Below, piece by piece: positions 20,885-31,934 of a DNA stretch of 64,000 nucleotides (its first letter is position 1; each line of letters starts with the position of its first letter). The position numbers and the translations under genes are program-made. The notes under the pieces are model-generated. The model searched no databases and was not told the DNA's origin. It saw nothing but the letters and a program-made list of their open reading frames with translations. The DNA comes from Volvariella volvacea V23 (lineage: Eukaryota; Basidiomycota; Agaricomycetes; Agaricales; Pluteaceae), in assembly GCA_000349905.1 (NCBI GenBank), contig KB722738.1, forward strand, positions 367,134-431,133, in the 5' to 3' direction.

Positions 20885-22469
20885 TCACTCTGCTTTACTG
20901 CCCTTACCCTTCTTCGCAGGTCTGATGTTCTCTCCAGCCAACCACATAGCTGAGAAAATGAAGAAAGCAAGGCTGGTACTAATAGCACCTATGTAATAGG
21001 GCCATGCTGCACTAAGGAAGCGTGGGTATCCGTCGTGTCGCGGTGGAACGACTGGGACGGTAGTGGAGCTCTGGAGGAATGACAGTCTAAATGCAACCAA
21101 GATGAGCGACTTTCCAAGAAACGTCGACTTATTACGCACCCTTGACGCCTGTAATTGATGACGAACTTGAAGACACCGTGCCTATCAGGAGCACGGAAAG
21201 TTGTAGAATATTTCCCTGGGCTACCAGGGACGGGCGGTAGGGCAGTGCGGATATGGGGATCCAGCATAGTGAACTCGAGTTGCAAGTCCGAAATTCCAGA
21301 GTAAGGTTCCCAACTACCCTTCTTTGGGTTGTAAGCAGAAATATACGCGGAGTATTCCTATGCAAGATGTGAGCGACCGTAAACTTTGGATATAATGCGT
21401 AGTGCTTACTATTCTATCGTTCGTCGTGTACTGCTCCTTTGAGATTGTCGTATTGGCAAGGAAGTGGGTAGTCCGATCAATACGCAAAACTAGAGATTCC
21501 TGGAAGGTCCATGCGGCGACATCTTGAGCGAACTGCGCATTGCCCGAAGTATCACCCCTTCAAAAAGTTAAACATCATGACGCTAAAGTACAAGGAACAG
21601 AAACATACTTGAGCGTCTTCTTTTCGGCAAATTCATTACCCAACAGCTCGACACCACCAATCCATGTAACTCTTGCGCCGTTCAATGTCTGGAATCCGGT
21701 CACCAATCCCAATTGACTTCCGGCCCATAGTCCCTCCCCGGCCTTCTCTGCGGCGTCGACCAAAGCTTCTGCAGTCTCTGATTCTGAAGCGAAACTCTCA
21801 GCTGGTGCTTTCAGCAGAGGCACCAGCAATGGGTTATTGCTAAGTGCATGAGGCACCCCCTTAAACCAAACAGGTGGTGTGTTTGTGGTAAGGATAGGCG
21901 ATTCTGGAACATTGACAGGTATGACTGTTGGAGGTTCTGAGCGTTCAGGGAAGTAGGAGTAGAGAACTTGTCCAGAAGGAGGGGGGATGAGAGAGAACTC
22001 TGAAGCGAGGGTAGTTAACGGAGTTTGCTTCGAGGAATATGCGAGAAGTAGGTTAGTGTTGAGGTTGGCCAGCTCGACCAGGCTTTGAGGAGTGATGTCT
22101 TTCGCAAAGCCTAGAGTGCTCTGTTGTTAGACAAGGTTTCAATATTGCAAACGCGCTCGTACTTTTGGTGTCGGAAGCCAGAACGATGACATGTGAGAAG
22201 GCGGGCACACCGTACTCGATTAATAGTGGGGATTCTGCCTTAGGCTCCCGGAATGTCAGGTCGTATCCCCTGCCTTTTGAGTAGTTAGCCATCCTATTGC
22301 ACAACCCGCCATGTCAGCACATACTCGTTAGGCCATCAAAGAATTTGGTATATTTTGGCTGTTGCTTGGCGTCGACTATGACGAGGACAGAATCACCAGT
22401 GCTGGACCGTGCATAGACCAAGCTAGCAAGACCTGCTAGAGCAAAGAATAAAGAGCGAAATGGGCGCAT
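20885..22469 (-). CDS. WBP1: Oligosaccharyltransferase 48 kDa subunit (OST48/Wbp1)
   Basis: Essential ER-membrane subunit of the oligosaccharyltransferase, which transfers the lipid-linked glycan to Asn in nascent proteins. The ATG at 22469 starts a signal peptide (MRPFRSLFFALAGLASLVYA) followed by SVLVIVDAKQQPKYTKFFDGL. Later exons give RGYDLTFREPKAESPLLIEYG, FSHVIVLASDTKS, VTWIGGVELLGNEF and FVINYRRQGLSFLQSSTTVPV with RHDGYPRFLSAAWPYY. One C-terminal transmembrane segment (IGAISTSLAFFIFSAMWLAG) and a short Lys-rich cytosolic tail (KKGKGSK) end the protein at 20885. The lysine-rich tail fits the ER retention seen in this family. Several 50-70 nt introns split the gene. No defects are visible. 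Confidence 0.93.
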
Positions 22470-22928
22470 GGGGGTAATGGCGTCTGATGAAGGACGCGTG
22501 GATTTGTGTGGGACGGAAGTGACGATGACCACGTCAATACCACGATGCTATTTGTACTTGTTTGTACCAAGGGACCGTCTAGGAACTCACAACCATTACG
22601 ATGCCAGCCATGAACAATATTCCTATTGTCAAGAGATAGCGAATTCTATTGACAAAAATTATTCTTCTTGCCTTGCTCTTGATCTCTCCCGTCATGACCA
22701 TAACAGTCAGATCGCACCTTCATCAATCCTATAGCTACCAGGGACTCAGCTCCAGAAGAATTCAAGTTTTGCAAATATAAACTCTCTGCATACGTGAGAT
22801 GACAGACGGTTGGAATGCAAATACTTAAGTGTTGCGCCAGTAGATAGATACCCTGTAATTTAGGGACGCTACATTAAGAATCGGACTCACAGGGGCGTAT
22901 AAACTCTCGCTTTCTATCATAATATTTG
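22470..22928. other. Intergenic, no gene seen
   Basis: WBP1 upstream region on the left, 3' side of the family B F-box pseudogene on the right. No feature recognised. Confidence 0.45.
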
Positions 22929-24480
22929 TCAAAGCACGCGAATACCATCCACCCAAAAGAATCGTAGACTTGGGTTCAGCGCTTGCGCAAGAGGCGCTGA
23001 CTCATTCCAATCCTCTGAATTCACCCTATCCATCGGATTCGACCATATCTCCACCGACTCGATATGGGGAAACAATTGAAGCCATCCGGGAAAGTGCAGG
23101 CGCACATCTTTGCTTTCATTGGTATACCGACTACAAAATCGTGGGAGTTCAATTTGAAGGAACATGAGCTGGTGGCATATGAACGCCTGATCAGGGTGTG
23201 TACTAATCCCATAACTGTCCTTCACCCAGTCAAGGTTATCGGATTCAATACGGAGCCGTAGTCCGAGCCTGAGGGTACGCAACCTCTGAGTAGTGTAGTC
23301 ATTAACATCCAGGCCTAGGATAGCCTTATCCAACAACGATTGTTGAGCTCGTGGGTGAAACTTGGACAAATATAACCAGAATGTGACATCTCTAAGGTTG
23401 GGAAGTGGCTTGATACCCATCCTGGACTTCATCATAAGGCTGAAAAAAAGCGGCGGAATCACGAGAGTCGTTAGATTTGGTAGGAAGAAGGGTGGTGGCG
23501 ACCATCGGCCTGCATATAAGTTCCACATTGCCAACAACCTGAGTTTCCGATGCCGAGACAAAAAATTGGCAACGAATGAAATTGAAACTGAAGAACCGGA
23601 GACGTAAAGCTCCTCGAGGTTGGGTAGGGTCGCATGGGCAAAAAGATATCCCCACCACAGACTCCATTTCGTGATTGAAAGAGACCGAAGGGAGGTAGAA
23701 TTCCGTGCAAGCAGGTTAACTGTCCAACTTGAGTGCTTATCGATTTGGTCAACGAAGGTAGTATCTAGGTTGAACATAACCAGTCCTCTCGTTACAGAAG
23801 ACGATGGCCCGTATCGAGATGCGTGGCAAAGGCGAGGTGCCATCGCGAAAAGAGTTTGGATGGTGTTGGACCCCTTAAAATCCCTGTGGAGCCGTGGAAT
23901 GCTATAAAACTCGCCCTTGCACGGATGCCAATGTGAACCCCCTGTCAACGTCAGGGAGATGCACTTGGGCATATTTAATGCGCCGTCGCCGTTGAAGATC
24001 CTAAGGAATGCTCGGACCATTATGGGATCCCATGAATGGAGTCTGTCAGTGATATTCCCAAAATCGAGTACTACTGCTTCAATCGTAGCTGCTCCAGGAT
24101 GCGAGACCAGAAACTGACCCAACATTTTCAGGGCCTGATTGAGCTGGGATGGCCCATAGAGTTTACCAACCACAGCTGTAACTGGGCGATTGTGGAAGAA
24201 GGATGGCGAGGTAAGGCATAGGCTACGGAGAGCGGTCAAGCTAATTGATGTGTCTATATTGATGCAGATTCCGGGTGTAGGTCGCACTACCGCATAATCT
24301 CGCATGGGCACCTGAGCAGGGAAAGATAACGGAGTTGGAATAAGGGTTTGGTTCCTGCGAAAGACTTCATCGAGGAAAGTGAAATGGAGAGACCGACAAA
24401 GGGATGCTGCAATTACACAGTTCTTCATCGTCAAGATGAGGGACTATATACTGGTGCAGTTCAGCAGGTAAACGATTCAT
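22929..24480 (-). pseudogene. Family B F-box gene broken by a frameshift in the F-box
   Basis: The F-box starts at 24480 (MNRLPAELHQYIVPHLDDEELCN) but the frame then leaves the family sequence near 24405-24425. The rest (VIAASLCRSLHFTFLDEVFRRNQTLIPTP onward) is open for 501 codons in a different frame down to 22929. The intact paralogue at 25208-26761 reads LDDRDLCTAASSLSCRSLH across the same point, so one extra base or two lost bases explain the break. No splice pair of plausible length bridges it. The body retains VVRPTPGICIN, the FLRIFNGDG block, CISLTLTGG and the C-terminal WLQLFP...ESVEI...VDGIRVL. It could be a very young pseudogene or a sequencing error; a protein starting at 24434 would lack the Skp1-binding half. 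Confidence 0.65.
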
Positions 24481-24768
24481 CGTGGTATAGAGGATGAGGG
24501 TTGCCGAGAGTCCTGCAATATCCACGCACACAGCGCGCACTGTCGGCAATTACCGCCGCCTATCATCACAAAACAGCCAACTTGTAGTTACACGCTGTTA
24601 GAATTGTTACATTAGGCGAACACCGTCTACATGAAGGCTTCATAGAGTGGCATTGAAAAGCCCTGGAATTGGAGGAAAGGAGGATATTACGATTGGTGAG
24701 GCATATACTAATAGCCGCCCATAACCAACACTTTGCAGTCCCGGTATTGACTTAAAAGTCGGCGAGCA

Positions 24769-24966
24769 TTAGCGGCGCAAGCGCTGCTTGACAATCATTG
24801 ATGTATAACCTCCAGGCTGGGCTCCTAAAATGCATGCTTGGTTCCGGTGAAAGAGCCTGCCGAGGCTAGAAATAGGTGGGGAAGGCAGGACCGCTAGATT
24901 GTGCGAGCCCTTATCGTCGAAGATGGCACATATAGCTTGGAGAGGCTCTATAGGCAGGAGATCCAT
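24769..24966 (-). pseudogene. Fragment of a family B F-box gene
   Basis: A 65-codon open stretch matches only the N-terminus of the next gene. MDLLPIEPLQAICAIFDDKG parallels MDRLAPELLQIICTLLDDRD, and later LFHRNQACI parallels the family's LFFRNQTFI. It ends without the LRR-like body. It looks like a truncated duplicate lying between two longer copies on the same strand. Confidence 0.6.
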
Positions 24967-25207
24967 TTTAAAGAGCAGATGAGGTTCGAATTTAGCGATA
25001 CTTGGGCAATACAGAGCGGTGTGGAAAGTCTGGTAGCTGTCGATTAATCAATACCGTAGTGCCCTCGAGGACCTAATTAAGCCATATAGGGAGTGAGATA
25101 GCATGCCAATGAAAGTACAGATAAGTGCAGTAAGCAGACAAACCTTAAGTATATAAGACCCAAACCATAGCGAACGTTGAAACCGTTGTTTTCCATCATT
25201 CTATCGA

Positions 25208-26761
25208 TCAAAGTAGCTCAACGCCATCGACACAAAAATTCCGTAGACTCGAATTCATTGCCTGAACACGATGCGCCAGTTCTTTCCGACCCTCTGAATT
25301 TTCCCCATTCATCGGACAACAACCTCGCATCTCTACCGATTCGACGGCAGGGAACAATCGAAGCCACTTCGCAAAGCGCGAACGGATATCTCCGTTTTCA
25401 AGGAAATTGGGATTATATTCGAGATGGAATTGAATGAACTTCAGTTGGTTGCATACAACGCTCTGATCTGGGCGTTCGTTTCCCTCGTACTTGTCCTTCA
25501 CCCAGTTCGTTTTGGCCGATTGAACACAGATCCGCAATCCCAGACTCAGAGTGCCTAACCTCCGGTCGATATGACCACCGAGGTTCAGGATGGTGTCATT
25601 CCATAGCAAGTACTGAAGGAATGGACGAAAACCACTGAAGTATAAAACCAGTGTGACTTTCTTGAGACTAGGAAGTGGCTTTAAAACAAGTCTAGGAGTC
25701 AAGAAGAAAACAAAGAGTTGTGGGCAAGTCACTAAACTGGTTAGGTTTGGTAGGAAGAAGGCGGGTGTTGGCGAGGAAAGCTCGAATTTTTCCACAGGGC
25801 TACCTGCTTCAAACACCTTGAGATTCCGGTGCCGAGCCAAGAAGGTCACTAGAAGAGGTATTTCCACCAAATTCCCGTTGAGGCGTAGTTCCTCCAGGTT
25901 GGGGAGCGTCGTGTGCGCCAGAATGTTTCCCCATAGTGCACACCATCGTGAGATAGAGACCGATCGAAGGGAGATGGAATTGAGTGCAAATAGATCAATC
26001 GCCCAATGCGTGTGGCCAGTTGAGAGATGAGAAATAAGTTCTGTGTCCAGATTTACGCTGACTAGCCCTATTGGAGAGGGCTTCAAGTTGCGACGAAGAC
26101 CAACAGCCCCGACTGCCAATGTGATGAATGCTTGGACAGTTGTAGGTATTGTGCCGCTCTGGCGTGGCGAGGGGGACCCACTGGTATTTATCCCATGACT
26201 GTGTTGGGGGTCAGCTCCACCTCCCGACAAAGTCAGGGAAATGCATCTGGCCATCTTCGATTCCCCGTCACCACTAAAGATACGAAGGAAGCCCAATAAC
26301 TGCCCGAATTCCTCGTCAGGCAATCTAGCAGGTCCAAAGTCGAGTACTATAGATTCAATCGATTCTGCTTGTGGATGAGTGACCAGAAACCGAGACAAGC
26401 ACTTCAGGTCTTGTCCAAGTGAGGACGGTCGATGGAGAGCGCCAACTAGTGCCGTAATAGAGCGCCCATGGAAGTAGTAAGGTAGTGCGAGGTTTAAACC
26501 ACGCAGAACGAAGGAAGTATTATGCGCATTTAGGCTGATGCAATCACCAGGGGTGGGGCGCACCACCGTGTAGCTTCGCTCCGGTGCGCGGGATGGGAGG
26601 GATGCTGGAGTTGGAATGAAGGTCTGGTTTCGGAAGAAGAGTTCATCGACGCACGCAGCGTGAAGAGACCGACAAGATAATGAGGATGCGGCGGTGCATA
26701 GATCTCGGTCGTCGAGAAGGGTGCATATAATCTGGAGCAGTTCTGGCGCTAAGCGGTCCAT
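25208..26761 (-). CDS. F-box protein, family B, intact copy
   Basis: Single-exon gene, 517 residues from the ATG at 26761; the frame is open further up to 26866, but the F-box (MDRLAPELLQIICTLLDDRDLC) starts here. Family B blocks follow: LFFRNQTFIPTPASLPS, VVRPTPGDCISLN, GRSITALVGALHRP, RFLVTHPQAESIESIVLDFG, FLRIFSGDG, CISLTLSGGG, LPNLEELRLNG and FFLPNLTSLV. The C-terminal cap reads WLRLFPAVESVEM, then ENSEGRKELAHRVQAMNSSL and VDGVELL. A Skp1-linked ubiquitin ligase adaptor role is inferred from the F-box. It is the only whole copy in this small cluster. Target unknown. Confidence 0.82.
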   Translation of the reverse strand: MDRLAPELLQIICTLLDDRDLCTAASSLSCRSLHAACVDELFFRNQTFIPTPASLPSRAPERSYTVVRPTPGDCISLNAHNTSFVLRGLNLALPYYFHGRSITALVGALHRPSSLGQDLKCLSRFLVTHPQAESIESIVLDFGPARLPDEEFGQLLGFLRIFSGDGESKMARCISLTLSGGGADPQHSHGINTSGSPSPRQSGTIPTTVQAFITLAVGAVGLRRNLKPSPIGLVSVNLDTELISHLSTGHTHWAIDLFALNSISLRSVSISRWCALWGNILAHTTLPNLEELRLNGNLVEIPLLVTFLARHRNLKVFEAGSPVEKFELSSPTPAFFLPNLTSLVTCPQLFVFFLTPRLVLKPLPSLKKVTLVLYFSGFRPFLQYLLWNDTILNLGGHIDRRLGTLSLGLRICVQSAKTNWVKDKYEGNERPDQSVVCNQLKFIQFHLEYNPNFLENGDIRSRFAKWLRLFPAVESVEMRGCCPMNGENSEGRKELAHRVQAMNSSLRNFCVDGVELL

Positions 26762-27379
26762 CGCGGCGTGCAGGGAGTGAGAGCACAGCGCAGTTTCCCG
26801 TTGCAGCCGGCAATTGCCGTCTACCAGGCTGGGATTAACGGCATATGTGCCCCTCTCGCCATCCAATCTCTTGGCCTTATCTTATTACCAGCTCCCGCCT
26901 TAAACAAGGTCACAAAGTCCACCAACGGCCCCATTGAGCTTGTTTAATTTTAACGGGCATCAGAAACGCTCATTACATATATCGCATTTCTTTGCGTTGT
27001 GATCTTTGATAAATCTCCTAGACCCCCCCCTCTCTCGCTTAGAACTTGCCAATATTTTGGAAGAGTGTGCTCAACTCAACGCAGTCAAAAACTTGGACGT
27101 GGTGTGAATCAACATGAGACAATATAGATTGGACAACGCCTGTTCCCTGCCGATGTTGACTAGGGTCATGGGTGTTATCCTTCATGTAATAAACGGGCTC
27201 TTAACCTCTCTGTTCGTTGAAATAGTATTCTTATTGTAGGTGGTCGACCTTCCTAATATTTGGGCGCATCCAGGATTGGAAGAGTTTAGTCGCACTCGAC
27301 ATTGCGGACCTCATGAGCTGGCTTCAGAAACGCTACGTCTTCCTATTCGCAACTTGATCTAGGATTAACTCTCTGCACG

Positions 27380-27651
27380 GTTACAACCAAGCACCCTTGC
27401 CATCATGCACCATTGGCCCTCGATATCTCTCCCTTCCAGCTTTTTAGCATTGGATCACACGAGCTCACCATAACTGGTTTCATTGTCGGCCCACCGATTC
27501 TGATATTATGTGGCCTACCTCTTCCATCTCACTTTGAAATTCGGATGCGCTAAAAGATTAAGAGTGTCGTGGATCTTACTGTCAAAAATTGCCAGCTATT
27601 TTTCAACCTTTTGGTAGGGTTCCCAGCTCTGGGAAGCGTCATGACTAAATG
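27380..27651 (+). pseudogene. Relic of a family A F-box gene
   Basis: Weak but specific match on the + strand. Frame 27560-27651 reads VVDLTVKNCQLFFNLLVGFPALGSVM, parallel to the family A tail of the 2781 gene (MELTLENCQLLAEFFSDFPSLTRVI). A preceding frame near 27419-27550 with SHELTITGFIVGPPILILCG resembles the LRISGPILCPP region of the same gene. Stops separate the two. It lies opposite in strand to the family B cluster and far from the family A array. Confidence 0.35.
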
Positions 27652-28882
27652 AGCGGGGTCAAACCGGAAGAGGCTTTGGGCAATGCACTTGAGGACAATC
27701 TTCTAAATTTTCTTTGGAAGGCGACACGTCAACTCTCAATTATGTACGACTCTACTGCCTTGAGCTTACCATTCATGCACGGAATGAAACTATTATTCCG
27801 TAAGCATATATGCAGCAGCACGTCAGCGAACCATGCAGATGCTAACGTCCCTTATATAGAATATTAGCGCTAATAAGGAGTTTATAATAGGCTAGCTTAG
27901 TGGTTTACTAGGGTAATATTCACATTATATTGGTTATTACGGCGTAGTAACGATTATAATCCATAGCCTGGTTCCAGGACGCAGTAGCCAGGTGAGCGCA
28001 TTTCCATTGATTTTTTACACGATTGCAATATCTTATGGTTTGTCTCTGGCTTTGTCTGTATCACTTGCCTTTGACACAAATCTTAGCTAGCTGTCTCTTG
28101 AGCAGATGAATTGTACCCAAATTATACCCAGGAACAAGTCCACCAGCTGTATCACTTCCCTTTTCGCTATTCAGCCTCAGTCGCCGTGATGTCGCCTTGC
28201 CCGTTCAATTGCTGTCATTACGCTCTCTTTGCACATAGATCGCGCACTTTGTCCCCTGTAAAATCGTCATTGTATCACACTTGTGACAATAATCCTTTCT
28301 TTGACCGACTTCGTACCCGATCCTGCGGTTAAATGAGGTGGAGGTCTCGCCTCGAACTACCCCCTGCTGTATTTTTACGTTGTGTGGACCTACACCCCTA
28401 CACCAATTACTTATCGCGAAATCTCTTGGGTGCGTTATCGGGATGTTTTTTTACATCCTAACCCCAGCTACGGGCGGCACGAGTTGCACCGCAGGCCTCT
28501 AAACTGACGCCGGACGGCATAAACGCGGAGGTCGGCGGCTTTAGAAATCTTCGCATCGGGGGATGTCTCAGCAGCTCGCGTCGATATCAACACCTCCCCT
28601 CGCGCTCCTGCAACCCTCCTACCAAGAGTTACGCCTCCATAATGATACGATAGCCAAAAGCCAAAACTGGACGACCGAGTCTCGCCGAGCTGCTGAACCC
28701 GGTGCCGCTCAATCTCCGACCGAACTCGCGGGATTTCCCTGACCGGTTGAACCAAACTTTGGGCCATCGGAGGAAGCGGGTCCTTTTCCCTCCTTGCTCT
28801 GTAGTTGCAGTCCCGACTTGCAACCGACCGAACCACCTAGACCTTTCTCTCCTTCACCTTTGTATTTCCTGGTTTCATAGAT
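27652..28882. other. Intergenic; AT-rich then GC-rich, no gene seen
   Basis: 27840-28000 is strongly AT-rich with many TA steps and no coding signal. 28340-28880 is GC-richer and holds the upstream region of adenylate kinase. Opposite-strand open frames there (28468-28836 and 28709-29182) overlap the start of ADK1 or each other and are rejected. Confidence 0.45.
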
Positions 28883-29842
<960 letters not shown>

Positions 29843-31934
29843 GCCGTTTACCATTGCTTTTAAATATAGAGGATTGTTTCTATGTGACGTCAATTCCCGT
29901 TTGATTTTGTGCACGCCCCGAAGCTGAAGGAACATCAAAGCGCTGCCACGTCATGTAACGAATGCCGATGCTATTGCGCTCGAGCGCATCTCTTACTTCC
30001 ATTATCGTGCATATAGGTTACGTCTGTCTAAAGAGGTGAAGTAAAATTTCGCCAGTGATGCTGTTCACGGCTTACGTTACTTGGGGCACTTGGTTACCCC
30101 AATACTCTGCTTCCAACGAGCGCTAAACGGCTGCAACTAGGGACGCTTATGGCACGCCTTGAAACACTCTGCTTGACCGGGGTACTGCCTATCGTAACGC
30201 TCGTATCGGAATTTGTGATATACCAGTGGGCGTCAGAGTACGCCGGTCGTTATGCCCGACCAGCGGTCGTGTGCGTTGACAGGCGACCCCGAGGACGAGC
30301 GTAAGGATGCCGTGGTCACCTCGTGCTTCCTGTTACCCGGAGGCAGCGCAATTGTTCTCTGGACGTCCGAACGATCATCGTTGACGGACATGGGAAATTC
30401 GAGATGGGCGGTATTTTAGCACTGAACAGGCTCGGTCTGCCATGTGCCTTTGGCACTCGTGAGTTCACTAGAGGGTGAGTAATACGAGTTAAAAGTCAAA
30501 TAATGACGAAAGGAATGATCGACAAGCAAGGGCATGCATGAGAAGGAGGGAAGGGAAGTACTTCTTACTGCGCTGGTCACCTGAGCAAAGCGTTCCGCAG
30601 GCAAAATCTATCCACATCAGCCCGATAATAATGTTACCCCACACAGTGGCTTGCAATCAGGTTGAACTGCAAGGGAAACAAGGTTCTTTGCTCCGCGAGC
30701 CTGTGTTTCGCGCCATCATTTGTTTCCCTTGACAAGGATGAGAAATCACCTGAAGATCCTATTGGCTGTATTTCAGGTGATATGAGGAGGTGGACTGGGA
30801 TGCCATTGATGTCGCGTTGCTGATCCGCATCTAAAGCCTCGTTATCGAGATAACGCTGCGCACGTTCGTAATCGCCATGACACGCCCACAGCATCGCAAT
30901 GGAACGCACTCCGAGACGTGCTAGAATGGAGCCTGGGATTTCCTGGGCTATGCAGGAGGGGATTGGCCAACGCGGTTGGGGACAGGGGTAGAATGCTCAC
31001 CTGAGTAGAATCATGACCTCATGATTTGACGCGGAATTACGCGGTGATACGGGGTCATCAGTTGCTCTTGTATAGGTTTGTTTCCCATTGATATCATGCC
31101 TCTGACCTGCTTTCCTGTGAATGTGCAGCCAGAGATATTTCAAGTTGCATGGGCGTTCGGGATGCCATTGGAAGAGGGATGGCGGGCGTTGTGAACATTC
31201 CCTGACATACCGCATTTCAAGTTTCTATAAAGAGAAACTATGACGACACGTGGCCAGCCGACGGCAGGATGACAGAGTCTAAATGCCCTGCCCAAATCGG
31301 ACTTGAGTATATTCTCGATAAATAGGTGACGAGCCAAGCGCTTCAAGCCCGAGGGCCTTGTCTCTGGTCTCGCCCTGTCTGGTGCTTATAATTCCCCCCA
31401 TTCTTCTACTTCTTTCGCCCCGGAGGAGACCCCACTTTCATTTAAAGCAGTCATACCTTTGGTTCTGGGTCGAACGCCGAGATTGCCACAACGACGCCTT
31501 GGTAAGCTTCTGGTCCTTGTCTAGTTTATGGATCTGGCTGAGGTTTAGTGCACGAATATAGAGTTCTAGTGAGGTTTGAAGGGCACTGGGGTTGTACCGA
31601 CCAGCTGTGTTGTGACCGTTTGCTACGCATCATTCCTGCTGTACTTGTCTGCCGCCGTCCCGTTGGAATTCACCTGTGAGTTGACCATAAACAGCTGAAA
31701 ATGAACACGCCACGAAGCTTAATTCTTGTTTCTCTGCATGTTCCTTCTGATTTGTTTCTCAGTAAGAGCGTGCTAGCCTCCAGGGCGTCAACACCCGTCA
31801 TTTATAAGCTGCCCGAAGTCCCGTCTTTTCACCCTTTCTGGCACGTAAGAGGTTTCCCTCAGTTGCAGCTATTTTCTTCATGCTCAGCCACACCTCACAC
31901 AACAGATTAGCAGATCTTCCCGACTTCATCACGA
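29843..31934. other. 2 kb without a certain gene
   Basis: Contains the ADK1 3' end, one candidate exon listed separately (30750-30947), and the upstream region of the CBM21 protein. Otherwise only short frames without motifs are seen on either strand. Confidence 0.4.
30750..30947 (-). CDS. Possible exon of an unrecognised gene
   Basis: A 198-nt stretch bounded by an acceptor (CATAG) and a donor (GTGATT) on the minus strand reads IPGSILARLGVRSIAMLWAC, then HGDYERAQRYLDNEALDADQ and VHLLISPEIQPIG. Composition looks coding, with a helix-rich, TPR-like feel. A following short exon after CTTGCAG could continue as QPDCKPLCG. The upstream side meets a stop in the phase needed, so the model is incomplete. 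It may be a decayed gene. No family is recognised. Confidence 0.25.
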
